Source of the DNA: CAIMZW01 sp037133095
GTDB lineage: Bacteria; Actinomycetota; Actinomycetes; Nanopelagicales; Nanopelagicaceae
Assembly: GCA_037133095.1 (NCBI GenBank)
Contig: JBAXOT010000016.1
Coordinates: forward strand, 1-39,127
Direction of reading: 5' to 3'
Length of the DNA: 39,127 nucleotides
In this document: positions 14,988-23,293 of the stretch, piece by piece
Numbering within the stretch: the first letter of the stretch is position 1
How the letters are laid out: the number at the start of each line of letters is the position of its first letter
Notes under the pieces: generated by a model
Databases searched by the model: none
Seen by the model: only the letters and a program-made list of their open reading frames with translations
Told to the model about the DNA's origin: nothing
Program-made: the position numbers and the translations under genes

Positions 14988-16256
14988 TTAGCGAGGGTAG
15001 ACCGGAAATGCTGCGGTGAGATGATGGACATCGTTGCGAATTGCCTCAGCCTTGACTGGGTCATCGCCATCTTTAATGGCTCTGGCAATCAGAGCAGCGA
15101 TCTCGCGCATCTGTGGCACACCCATGCCTTGGGTAGTCGTCGCTGCAGTTCCGACTCGAATTCCGCTGGTCACTGCCGGAGTTTCAGGGTCATAAGGAAT
15201 TGCATTCTTGTTCAAGGTGATTCCAGAGTTTCCACATCGCTCATCGGCAACTTTACCTGTGACGCCCGAGCTGCGGATATCAATGAGAGCGAGGTGAGTC
15301 TGGGTGCCACCCGAGACGGCCCGATAGCCTTCCTCGCCCAAGCCACTAGCGAGCGCCTTTGCATTAATAATGACGTTCTTGGCGTACTCCTGATATTCCG
15401 GGGTCGCGCACTCTTTCAAGGCAACTGCTTTTGCGGCTACGGCGCTCATGATCGGGCCGCCTTGCATCCCGGGGAATACTGCTTTATCGATAGCTGCGGC
15501 GTGCTCGGCTTTGGAGACGATCATTCCGCCACGAGGGCCGCGCAAAACTTTGTGAGTGGTAAATGAAACTACATCGGCGTAAGGAACTGGTGATGGAATC
15601 GCTTTACCCGCGACGAGACCAATGAAGTGCGCGGCATCTACCCACATAATGGCGCCAACTTCATCGCAAATGGCACGTACCTTTTCAAAGTCAATCAGAC
15701 TTGGGTAAGCAGTCGCACCAGTACAAATCATCTTCGGTTTGTGCTCGATCGCGGTATCTCGCAATTGATCGTAATCAATCAGTTCATCATCTGGTCGAAC
15801 TCCATAGGAGACGATGTTGAACCACTTGCCGGAAAAATTAACTTTCGAACCGTGAGTGAGGTGACCGCCGTGAGGCAAGGACATCGCCAGCACCGTATCG
15901 CCTGGTTTGGTAAATGCTTGGTAAACCGCAACGTTGGCACTGGCGCCAGAGTGTGGTTGCAAATTCGCGTGCTCGGCGCCGAAGAGCGCCTTGGCTCGTT
16001 CGATACCAATGACTTCAACTTTGTCTACCTCTTCGCAACCACCGTAGTAACGCTTACCTGGATAACCTTCCGCATATTTATTGGAAAGGGTAGATCCAAG
16101 GGCCGTAAGTACAGCAGGCGAAGTGAAATTCTCACTGGCAATCAGTTGCAAACTCTTGCGTTGGCGATCTAGTTCGCTGAGGAGAACTGCCGCGATATCT
16201 GGGTCTTGGGCCGTGAGGGCGGCAAAATCTGGTCCGAAAAAGGTATCTGAAGACAT
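14988..16256 (-). CDS. glyA: Serine hydroxymethyltransferase
   Basis: A 422-residue PLP enzyme that converts serine and tetrahydrofolate to glycine and methylene-THF. The PLP lysine is Lys236 in TTHKVLRGPRGG; the ENFTS, YAEGYPGKRYYGG and HSGASAN blocks are intact. Position between sua5 and wecA matches other actinobacteria. The ATG at 16256 has a TAGGCT box 6 nt upstream, so besides readthrough from sua5 it may have its own leaderless promoter. Confidence 0.98.
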   Translation of the reverse strand: MSSDTFFGPDFAALTAQDPDIAAVLLSELDRQRKSLQLIASENFTSPAVLTALGSTLSNKYAEGYPGKRYYGGCEEVDKVEVIGIERAKALFGAEHANLQPHSGASANVAVYQAFTKPGDTVLAMSLPHGGHLTHGSKVNFSGKWFNIVSYGVRPDDELIDYDQLRDTAIEHKPKMICTGATAYPSLIDFEKVRAICDEVGAIMWVDAAHFIGLVAGKAIPSPVPYADVVSFTTHKVLRGPRGGMIVSKAEHAAAIDKAVFPGMQGGPIMSAVAAKAVALKECATPEYQEYAKNVIINAKALASGLGEEGYRAVSGGTQTHLALIDIRSSGVTGKVADERCGNSGITLNKNAIPYDPETPAVTSGIRVGTAATTTQGMGVPQMREIAALIARAIKDGDDPVKAEAIRNDVHHLTAAFPVYPR

Positions 16257-16262
16257 GTGCCT

Positions 16263-16268
16263 AGCCTA
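16263..16268 (-). promoter_or_regulatory. Putative leaderless -10 box (TAGGCT) of glyA
   Basis: TAGGCT lies 6 nt before the glyA ATG in the 30-bp sua5-glyA spacer. The AGG following it could alternatively act as a poor Shine-Dalgarno. Confidence 0.35.
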
Positions 16269-16286
16269 AGCGGTCAGGCAGGCGGA

Positions 16287-16955
16287 TTACTCTTCTTTGG
16301 ACAACGTTGGCATAATCTCCTGTAATTCGCGGAGAGTTATTGCCCCTTCACGGACCAGTTCCAGACCAGAATCAATCCCAATAATCTTCTGGCGCACCAC
16401 GGTTGACGCGGGACCAGGCTCTAAAACCCCTTCTTCGGCATAAACCCCAATTTCCGAATCCAGCGCAGCAATAAAGCCAATGTCGACGACCGGTGGGCGA
16501 CCAGCCAACGCGGCGCTAGAGACCGCCAGCGGCCCGCTCTTCTCTAATACTGATCGGAAGAAATCTCGTTGTGGAATTCGCACCGCGAACTCGCCTAAAT
16601 CTCCGCCATCACCGAGATCCCAGCTCAACCCTTGATGCGGCTGCAGATGCAAGGTCAGCAGACCTGGCCAAAAATTCTCGGTCAGTGTTTTGATATCAGG
16701 GGTGACATTTTGGGCAATTCCAGAAAGGGTCTCGATTTTGCCGATCATCACTTGGCAGGCAATGCCATAATCATCGGCTCGCAAAGTATGCAGGCGACGA
16801 ACCGCATCTCGATCAAAAGCGTCACAAGCAAAAACGTAGGCATGTTCGATAGCCGCGACAATAATTTCACCACGTCTAATCGAATCCAGAACCACTTCCC
16901 GAGCGTTATCAATGCCTTTGGCATCAAGTAGATTGATTTCAAATACTTCTGGCAT
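16287..16955 (-). CDS. Sua5/YrdC-family protein lacking the substrate-binding motifs
   Basis: A 222-residue protein at the place where actinobacteria carry sua5 (prmC-sua5-glyA). Much of the fold is recognisable: DAFDRDAVRRL (45-55), FWPGLLTLHL (95-104), LSWDLGDGGDLGEFAVRIP and PASTVV. Yet the residues that bind ATP, bicarbonate and threonine in L-threonylcarbamoyladenylate synthases are gone. The PT[DE]TVYG motif reads AIEHAYV (35-41), the K-x-R pair reads R59-A-D61, and SSAN reads SSAA (146-149, Asn to Ala). The reading frame is full length and uninterrupted. It is probably not an active TsaC; t6A synthesis would need another gene. A Shine-Dalgarno (AAAGGAA) supports the start. Confidence 0.85.
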   Translation of the reverse strand: MPEVFEINLLDAKGIDNAREVVLDSIRRGEIIVAAIEHAYVFACDAFDRDAVRRLHTLRADDYGIACQVMIGKIETLSGIAQNVTPDIKTLTENFWPGLLTLHLQPHQGLSWDLGDGGDLGEFAVRIPQRDFFRSVLEKSGPLAVSSAALAGRPPVVDIGFIAALDSEIGVYAEEGVLEPGPASTVVRQKIIGIDSGLELVREGAITLRELQEIMPTLSKEE

Positions 16956-16994
16956 TGATCAATTCCTTTCTCGCCTTAACTGGAAAAATGACAC

Positions 16995-17837
16995 TCAATT
17001 CTTAAAAGCGGTAGTGAAGCGAGCGCGATTCGCCAAATCGTAATGGATTTTTATATCTCGGTAGTTCTCTGCCAGCTCTTCGCGAATTGCCACTTCCTGC
17101 ATTTCATGATGCTCCAGCGCCAGCAATCCCCCTGTTTTTAAAAGTCTTGAAGCAGTCGCAATAAAAATGCGTGGCACATCCATCCCATCCGGCCCGCCCC
17201 GAAGAGCCACGGCTGGTTCGAAGTCGAGCACGTCGTCAGGCAATTGTTCGAAATCTGGAATGTATGGTGGGTTAGCTACCACGACATCGCACTTGATCCC
17301 CATTAAAGCGGTCTCGACGTCTGCCTCAATAACTCGAATAGGTAGGTCAAATTTGGCAATATTTTGGTGAAGCCAGACCAAGGCCGCTGGCGATTTTTCC
17401 ACGGCGATTGCATGGACTTCACGCTTGCCTGCGGTTTCAGAGACTAAGGAGATTGCAATCGCACCGCTGCCCGCGCCGAGATCCACAATGGAAATTGGTT
17501 CATCAAATTTCTGTAATTGATGCAGTACTTCATCGACCAAGATTTCGGTTTCCGGTCTCGGAACGAGAACCCCCGGGCCCACATCGAAAACTAAATATCG
17601 AAATGGCGCCTCACCGGTGATGTATTGGATGGGCTTGCCACTTTTTCGCACCTCGATGGCTTCGCGAAATTCGTCCGCCACTCGTAATTGCTCGGCCTCA
17701 TCAAGTACGACGGATTGGCTGTGCAATTGTGTGCGACTGATTCCTAAAACAAATGCCAGCAAAATTTCGGCATCTACGGAACCGCTGGGAAAGGATTGGA
17801 GTTCGCCTTTACCCCAGCGCAAAAGTTCGCGCAGCAT
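16995..17837 (-). CDS. prmC: Peptide chain release factor N5-glutamine methyltransferase
   Basis: A 280-residue SAM-dependent enzyme that methylates the GGQ glutamine of release factors. The SAM motif DLGAGSGAI is at 119-127 and the catalytic NPPY is at 189-192 in VVANPPYIP. The N-terminal helical domain that recognises the release factor is present (about 1-75). Its ATG overlaps the prfA stop by one base (TAATG), coupling it to its own substrate gene. Confidence 0.96.
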   Translation of the reverse strand: MLRELLRWGKGELQSFPSGSVDAEILLAFVLGISRTQLHSQSVVLDEAEQLRVADEFREAIEVRKSGKPIQYITGEAPFRYLVFDVGPGVLVPRPETEILVDEVLHQLQKFDEPISIVDLGAGSGAIAISLVSETAGKREVHAIAVEKSPAALVWLHQNIAKFDLPIRVIEADVETALMGIKCDVVVANPPYIPDFEQLPDDVLDFEPAVALRGGPDGMDVPRIFIATASRLLKTGGLLALEHHEMQEVAIREELAENYRDIKIHYDLANRARFTTAFKN

Positions 17838-18940
17838 TAGTGCTCGGTAGAAGAGAGCTTGGCTGCCTTATCTGCATCGAGCAAGGCATCGATTACTGGA
17901 TCTAATTCGCCATTAAGAACGGCATCAAGATTGTTGGCCTTGAAATTTACTCGATGATCGCTCAGGCGATTTTCGGGAAAATTGTAGGTACGGATTCGCT
18001 CGCTGCGATCGACAGTTCGCACCTGACTCTTGCGTTCGGCCATGGCAATCCGATCCTGTTCTTCTTGCGCTGCGGCTAACATCCGAGCGCGCAAAATGCG
18101 AAGTGCCGACTCCTTATTTTGCAACTGGCTCTTCTCGTTCTGACACGACACAACAATGCCCGTGGGTACGTGGGTGATTCGAACGGCGGAGTCAGTCGTG
18201 TTAACACTCTGGCCTCCAGGACCACTGGAACGAAAGACGTCAATGCGTAAATCATTCATATTGATATCAACATCAACTTCTTCGGCTTCGGGCAAAACCA
18301 AAACTCCAGCAGCAGAAGTATGAATTCGACCTTGTGATTCGGTCTCTGGCACACGCTGGACCCGATGCACGCCGCCCTCAAATTTCAACCGCGAATAAGG
18401 TGTCTTTCCAGGTTCGGCTACGCCTTTAGTTTTCACAGCCATCGAAATATCTTTGTAGCCGCCGAGATCGGATTCGGTGGCGTCAATGATTTCGGTTTTC
18501 CAACCATGCTTTTCGGCATAGCGCATATACATGCGCAATAGATCGCCGGCAAATAGCGCGGATTCATCACCACCTGCTCCCGCTTTAATTTCCAAAATCA
18601 CATCGCGGTCATCATTAGGGTCGCGCGGTAGCAGCAACTCTTCTAAAGTTTCGGCGGCCAGCATCGCAGTTGATTCAAGTCCAGATATCTCGGATGCGAA
18701 ATCTGCATCGACCTCGGCTAGTTCTCTGCCCGCCGCCAAATCATCTTCGGCGTTCTTCCAAGCCCGATAGCCGCCGATGACGGGACCCAATTGGGCATAT
18801 CGCTTTCCCAGCCTGCGGGCCTTGCCAGCATCGCTGTGAATGGAAGGATCTGCAAGTTCTTTTTCAAGTTCTACATATTCAGCCAACAAATCATTTACCG
18901 ATGCAAAACGATCAGATGAGGATTGTTCGTTACTTGCCAT
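17837..18940 (-). CDS. prfA: Peptide chain release factor 1
   Basis: A 367-residue class I release factor for UAA and UAG. The GGQ motif is at 242-244 in SSGPGGQSVNTTDSAVR. The tripeptide anticodon position is PET (198-200) within RVPETESQGRIHTSAA; a Pro-x-Thr is the RF1 type (RF2 has SPF). Shine-Dalgarno AAGGAG precedes the ATG. It is followed directly by prmC and preceded by the rpmE terminator. Confidence 0.96.
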   Translation of the reverse strand: MASNEQSSSDRFASVNDLLAEYVELEKELADPSIHSDAGKARRLGKRYAQLGPVIGGYRAWKNAEDDLAAGRELAEVDADFASEISGLESTAMLAAETLEELLLPRDPNDDRDVILEIKAGAGGDESALFAGDLLRMYMRYAEKHGWKTEIIDATESDLGGYKDISMAVKTKGVAEPGKTPYSRLKFEGGVHRVQRVPETESQGRIHTSAAGVLVLPEAEEVDVDINMNDLRIDVFRSSGPGGQSVNTTDSAVRITHVPTGIVVSCQNEKSQLQNKESALRILRARMLAAAQEEQDRIAMAERKSQVRTVDRSERIRTYNFPENRLSDHRVNFKANNLDAVLNGELDPVIDALLDADKAAKLSSTEH

Positions 18941-18970
18941 CTCTTGCTCCTTCCATAATTGGGGGCGGAT

Positions 18971-19015
18971 AAAAAAAGACCGCGCCCATCGCCACAGGGG
19001 CGATGAACAGCGGTC
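18971..19015 (-). terminator. Intrinsic terminator between rpmE and prfA
   Basis: On the minus strand a GC-rich stem (outer arms GACCGC/GCGGTC at 19010-19015 and 18978-18983, inner arms CATCGCC/GGCGATG) is followed by seven U residues (18971-18977). It lies 13 bp after the rpmE stop and 31 bp before the prfA start, so it should separate or attenuate rpmE from prfA-prmC. Confidence 0.85.
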
Positions 19016-19027
19016 TCGTGAAGAAAG

Positions 19028-19246
19028 CTATTTGGTGATTTTGGCCTTGCCGAAACGCTCTTCGAACTTAGCAACGCGTCCACCAGTATCGAGGATTCTT
19101 TGCTTGCCGGTATAGAACGGATGGCAGACAGAACAGACTTCAACGTAGATCGAGCCTGTGGCTTTGGTCGAGCGAGTGGTGAAAACTTCGCCACAACCAC
19201 AGGTAACAGTGGTCTCGACATAATTTGGATGAATATCGGACTTCAT
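19028..19246 (-). CDS. rpmE: 50S ribosomal protein L31, zinc-binding (C+) form
   Basis: A 72-residue ribosomal protein. Cysteines 16, 18, 38 and 41 (CGCG and CSVC) form the zinc site of the C+ type of L31, the form replaced by a C- paralogue under zinc starvation in many actinobacteria. A strong Shine-Dalgarno (AAAGGAG) precedes the ATG. It lies between rho and prfA and has a terminator just after its stop. Confidence 0.97.
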   Translation of the reverse strand: MKSDIHPNYVETTVTCGCGEVFTTRSTKATGSIYVEVCSVCHPFYTGKQRILDTGGRVAKFEERFGKAKITK

Positions 19247-19301
19247 GGTTATCTCCTTTGTAGTGCTGGGTCGGGCGAACCGTGAACCAGCGCGAAGTTG
19301 A

Positions 19302-19307
19302 ATCTTA
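19302..19307 (-). promoter_or_regulatory. Candidate -10 box (TAAGAT) of rpmE
   Basis: TAAGAT in the 87-bp rho-rpmE spacer would start a transcript with a leader of roughly 50 nt containing GCTGG/CCAGC arms and the rpmE Shine-Dalgarno. The -35 region is not convincing. Confidence 0.35.
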
Positions 19308-19333
19308 GCCTGATGGGGCCAAAATCGAGAAAA

Positions 19334-21064
19334 TTAGCCGTTCTTGGAGTTATTGGAGCTATCGGCGATTACGGTCTTCTGGATCTGCATCAAGAATTCC
19401 ACGTTCGACTTAGTTCCCTTCATTTTGTCCAAGAGCAATTCGAGAGCCTGCTGTGGTTCCAGGGCGTGTAACACGCGGCGCAGGCGCCAGACGATATTCA
19501 ATTCCTCGGTGCCCATCAGGATTTCTTCCTTACGGGTTCCAGAAGCATCTACATCGACGGCTGGGAAGATGCGCTTATCGGCGAGTTTGCGATCGAGCTT
19601 CAACTCCATATTTCCGGTGCCCTTGAACTCTTCGAAAATAACTTCATCCATCTTTGAACCGGTCTCCACGAGCGCAGTTGCCAGAATGGTGAGTGAGCCA
19701 CCGTTTTCAATATTACGAGCTGCACCAAAAAACTTCTTTGGTGGATAAAGCGCGGCCGAGTCAACGCCTCCGGAGAGGATTCTTCCGCTGGCAGGTGCCG
19801 CAATGTTGTAGGCGCGACCAAGGCGAGTAATCGAATCGAGGAGCACGACTACATCGTGACCAAGTTCAACCAGTCGCTTGGCACGTTCAATCGCCAGTTC
19901 GGCAACTGAAGTGTGATCATCGGCAGGACGGTCAAAGGTCGAAGCGATAACTTCACCCTTCACCGAGCGCTGCATATCGGTAACTTCTTCTGGTCGCTCA
20001 TCAACTAAGACCACCATTAAATGACACTCTGGGTTGTTGGTTGTGATCGCATTCGCGATTGCCTGCAAAACCATGGTTTTACCGGCCTTTGGTGGTGAAA
20101 CAATGAGACCGCGCTGGCCTTTACCAATAGGTGCAATGAGATCGATAACACGCGTGGTGAGAATATTTGGTTCGGTCTCCAGGCGTAATCGGTCTTGAGG
20201 ATAGAGCGGAACCAATTTAGAAAAATCAACGCGATCTTTCGCACTCTCTGGATCCATGCCGTTGACTGATTCCACGCGCACTAACGCATTGAACTTCTCT
20301 TTGCGTTCGCCTTCTCGAGGTTGACGAACTACGCCAGTGACGACGTCGCCTTTACGTAATCCGTAACGACGAACCTGTTGTAATGAAACGTAAACGTCAT
20401 TGTTGCTGGCCAAGTAGCCGCCAGTACGAATGAAGGCATAGTTTTCCAAGATATCGAGTAAGCCGCCTACCGGCAGCAACACGTCATCTTCGGAGACTTG
20501 GATTTCTCGCTCGTCACGATTGCCACGGTCGCGATGGCGACCACGATCGTTGCGGTCATCGCGACCACCGCGATCATTGCGATCATTGCGATCTCGTCGA
20601 TCGTCTCGTGGTCCACGATCATTGCGGTCATCGCGACCACCGCGATCATTGCGATCTCGATTATTGTCGCGTGGTGCTCGATCATTTCGATCTCGACTGG
20701 AATTTTGGGAATTGCCACTGTCGCGACGGGAATCTGAATCTGACGAATCAGAGTCTTGATCCTCATCTTGGGAATCATCATCATGTGAATTGTTTGATTC
20801 GGCGGTCTCTTTTGATTTCGGTGAATCGCTCTTTTGGGCCTTTCGGCGTTCTTGGCGTTCAGCCCGTCGTGCTTCGCGTTCGGCCTTAGCGGCGTCGCGA
20901 TTTGCTGCTTGCAGGTCGCTGATGGCCTGTACGAGAGCAGCCTTTTGAAGTTTGGTTGCACCTTCAATACCGAGTTGTCCTGCCACCTTGCGTAATTCAG
21001 GGAGGAGCATCGCGGAGAGTTCGCCAGATTCTTTGCTTGGGCGAGTTGTAGTTGTAGAAGTCAT
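19334..21064 (-). CDS. rho: Transcription termination factor Rho with long Arg/Asp-rich insertion
   Basis: A 576-residue hexameric RNA helicase that ends transcription. The N-terminal helical domain (about 15-50), a low-complexity linker (about 60-190), the RNA-binding cold-shock domain (about 192-270) and the RecA-like motor follow in order. Walker A is PPKAGKT (324-330), Walker B VVVLLDSITRLGRAYN, and the Q/R-loop residues are in place. The linker starts Lys/Arg/Glu-rich, turns into an acidic Ser/Asp stretch (about 80-115) and ends in Arg-Asp-Asn repeats (RNDRGGRDD units). Such insertions are known from high-GC Gram-positives such as Micrococcus, where they alter RNA choice. A leader of over 200 bp precedes it. 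Confidence 0.97.
   Translation of the reverse strand: MTSTTTTRPSKESGELSAMLLPELRKVAGQLGIEGATKLQKAALVQAISDLQAANRDAAKAEREARRAERQERRKAQKSDSPKSKETAESNNSHDDDSQDEDQDSDSSDSDSRRDSGNSQNSSRDRNDRAPRDNNRDRNDRGGRDDRNDRGPRDDRRDRNDRNDRGGRDDRNDRGRHRDRGNRDEREIQVSEDDVLLPVGGLLDILENYAFIRTGGYLASNNDVYVSLQQVRRYGLRKGDVVTGVVRQPREGERKEKFNALVRVESVNGMDPESAKDRVDFSKLVPLYPQDRLRLETEPNILTTRVIDLIAPIGKGQRGLIVSPPKAGKTMVLQAIANAITTNNPECHLMVVLVDERPEEVTDMQRSVKGEVIASTFDRPADDHTSVAELAIERAKRLVELGHDVVVLLDSITRLGRAYNIAAPASGRILSGGVDSAALYPPKKFFGAARNIENGGSLTILATALVETGSKMDEVIFEEFKGTGNMELKLDRKLADKRIFPAVDVDASGTRKEEILMGTEELNIVWRLRRVLHALEPQQALELLLDKMKGTKSNVEFLMQIQKTVIADSSNNSKNG
20520..20700 (-). repeat. Degenerate tandem repeat coding for Arg/Asp/Asn units in Rho
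   Basis: Imperfect units of about 12-45 bp built on codons for RNDRG and GRDDRNDRG recur across this stretch. The longest duplicated block (RNDRGGRDDRNDRG) occurs twice. The region is a plausible site of in-frame length change. Confidence 0.75.
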
Positions 21065-21285
21065 TATTCTGTGAGTCTTCTTTTCTCTTAATTAGTTTTC
21101 ACCAGAAAGTGGTGAAAGGAGGTTTCGATTATTGTGAAACATATTGATGTGAAATTTGTCTGAGAAAAATTATCGCTTTTCAGTAAATTCGCTAAATTAT
21201 CCAAAATCACCCACGAAAGTGAGTACCAGACGTAGGAAACCTAGCATAGGAGTCGGAAACTTCGCAATTTCGGAGATTTCTACGC
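21065..21285 (-). other. Long non-coding leader of rho
   Basis: The 221-bp space between the thrB stop and the rho start contains no credible ORF. It is AT-rich, with a GATAAT box near 21200 as a possible -10, and the hairpin described separately at 21097-21117. rho is autoregulated through its leader in several bacteria, so this region is a fair candidate for feedback control; that is inference. Confidence 0.5.
21097..21117 (-). promoter_or_regulatory. Hairpin in the rho leader
   Basis: A perfect 7-bp stem (TTTCACC/GGTGAAA) with a 7-nt loop, about 33 nt upstream of the rho ATG. It is followed by an A/G-rich stretch rather than a U-run, so it is not a typical intrinsic terminator. Confidence 0.45.
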
Positions 21286-22215
21286 TTATATGACCCCTCG
21301 AGCTGCGATGGTGAGTTCTATCGCACGGAAAGTCGACGGCGCGCTGGCGACAATGGCTTGAAGATCATCGGAATCCCCCGAATGAAGAACCAATACGGAT
21401 GGCCCGGCACCAGAAATAACTGCAGCAATACCGCGCGAGCGCAGGTCATTCATCAATGCCAGTGATTTGGGCATGGCGTCGGCGCGATATTTTTGATGAA
21501 GAAAATCTTGGGTTGCGGTAAAAAGTAGATCAGGACGTTGGGCCAGGGCGTGAACTAAGAGCGCAGTATGGGCCGAGTTCTGAACGGCATCTTGATGGGA
21601 AATCATTTCGGGTAATAACTTTCGTGCCTTGCTGGTTGCAAGATGTGATTCTGGAATAAAAACGATTGCCTTAATTGCTTGATCTACGGGAATCGAAATA
21701 GCCCGACCCCGCGAAGTATCTCCGGAGGTCTCCATCCAAGCGACAGTCGCCCCACCATAAAAGGCCGCGGCAATATTGTCTGGATGACCTTCTAATTCGG
21801 TACCTAATGCAACTAAGTCATCATCACTCATGTACTCCTCGCCAGAGAGAACAAGAGCTCGGGCCAATGCCAGACCACCCACAATCGCACTCGCCGATGA
21901 TCCAAGGCCACGACCCTGCGGAATAGCATTGAGGGCGCGAAGTGCAATTCCCTGAGGTTTACCACCCATAAAGTCGAAACCGCGCATCATGGATTTGATC
22001 ACAAGATTTTTTCCATCGCGTTTTATTTCATCAGCACCTTCACCGGAAATATCCACATCGATGCTCTTATCATCCAAAATTTGTGCCGCGTATCGGTCGC
22101 GAATTTCCAGAGCCAGACCAAATGAGTCAAAACCCGGCCCTAAGTTTGCGCTCGTTGCCGGAACACTGACTTGAGCCATATTCGCCCGAAAGGTAAGGCG
22201 ATTCATCGCCGCCAT
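21286..22215 (-). CDS. thrB: Homoserine kinase
   Basis: A 309-residue GHMP-family kinase that phosphorylates homoserine in threonine synthesis. The motif VPATSANLGPGFDSFGLAL near the N-terminus and the ATP-binding GRGLGSSASAIVGG loop are diagnostic. The ATG lies one base after the thrC stop; internal Met4 or Met13 are alternative starts. Last gene of the threonine/lysine cluster before the rho leader. Confidence 0.96.
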   Translation of the reverse strand: MAAMNRLTFRANMAQVSVPATSANLGPGFDSFGLALEIRDRYAAQILDDKSIDVDISGEGADEIKRDGKNLVIKSMMRGFDFMGGKPQGIALRALNAIPQGRGLGSSASAIVGGLALARALVLSGEEYMSDDDLVALGTELEGHPDNIAAAFYGGATVAWMETSGDTSRGRAISIPVDQAIKAIVFIPESHLATSKARKLLPEMISHQDAVQNSAHTALLVHALAQRPDLLFTATQDFLHQKYRADAMPKSLALMNDLRSRGIAAVISGAGPSVLVLHSGDSDDLQAIVASAPSTFRAIELTIAARGVI

Positions 22216-22216
22216 G

Positions 22217-23293
22217 TTATGCCAATCCCATTGCAGCGGCAGCCTGTTCCAGGTTGACCGGAATCAATGTTGGCTCAGGTGCACCTTCAAGTACCCACTG
22301 CACATCTTTCAGGCCATTGCCCGTGACTGTGATGACAATCTTTTTATTTTTTGGCAAAAGTCCGGCTGCCTTCTTCTTAATTAATCCGGCAATTCCGGCG
22401 GCACTTGAAGGCTCTACAAAGATACCTTCCTTCGCAGCAACTAGTCGATATGCGGCGAGAATCTCCTCATCGGTTGCCGAATCAATAAGCCCACCGGAAG
22501 TATCACGCGCATCAATTGCTTGTTGCCACGACGCGGGATTTCCAATTCGAATCGCAGTCGCGATGGTCTCTGGATTGGAAACGACGTGGCCAAGCACAAT
22601 CGGTGCCGAACCTGCAGCTTGAAATCCCCACATTTGCGGCAAGCGAGTGGAAACGCCATCCGCAAAATACTCGTTATAGCCTTTCCAATAAGCCGTGATA
22701 TTTCCAGCATTTCCAACTGGCAGCACATGAAGATCGGGTGCATCGCCCAACATGTCAACAATTTCAAATGATGCGGTCTTCTGTCCTTCGATTCTAAAAG
22801 GATTTACCGAGTTGACGAGTGCGACCGGATATTGCGCGGCGAGATCACGGGCGAGAGTTAAGCACTCATCAAAATTTCCATCTACCTGTAACAGTGTTGC
22901 CCCATGTGCGATCGCCTGTGCAAGTTTGCCCATGGCAATTTTGCCTTGAGGTACTAGAACTACAGGGGTCATTCCAGCTTTTGTCGCATAGGCGGCCGCA
23001 CTGGCGCTGGTGTTACCGGTTGACGCACAAATAACGGCCTTTGCACCTTCCTCGGCCGCCTTGGAGATCGCCATAGTCATGCCACGATCTTTAAAGGAAC
23101 CAGTTGGGTTCGCCCCTTCGACCTTGAGCCAAATCTCGTTATCCAACATCTCACTCAGAACGCAGGCATAGACAAGTGGCGTTCCACCTTCACGCAGAGT
23201 TACTACAGGAGTCTTATCGCTCACGGGAAGTCGGTGGCGATATTCATCAATAACTCCGAGCCACTGATGTGCACCACTTTTATCGGTCATCAT
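22217..23293 (-). CDS. thrC: Threonine synthase
   Basis: A 358-residue fold-type II PLP enzyme that makes threonine from O-phosphohomoserine. The PLP lysine is Lys68 in PTGSFKDRGMTM, and the phosphate-binding loop is PVGNAGNITAYW. Length fits the shorter actinobacterial class. The start overlaps the hom stop (ATGATGA). Confidence 0.97.
   Translation of the reverse strand: MMTDKSGAHQWLGVIDEYRHRLPVSDKTPVVTLREGGTPLVYACVLSEMLDNEIWLKVEGANPTGSFKDRGMTMAISKAAEEGAKAVICASTGNTSASAAAYATKAGMTPVVLVPQGKIAMGKLAQAIAHGATLLQVDGNFDECLTLARDLAAQYPVALVNSVNPFRIEGQKTASFEIVDMLGDAPDLHVLPVGNAGNITAYWKGYNEYFADGVSTRLPQMWGFQAAGSAPIVLGHVVSNPETIATAIRIGNPASWQQAIDARDTSGGLIDSATDEEILAAYRLVAAKEGIFVEPSSAAGIAGLIKKKAAGLLPKNKKIVITVTGNGLKDVQWVLEGAPEPTLIPVNLEQAAAAMGLA

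Noticed and set aside
20498..20759. Plus-strand open frames rich in Arg/Ser or Ile/Ala opposite rho
   Set aside because: They are mirror images of the Arg/Asp codon repeats in rho; no ribosome site and low-complexity composition only.
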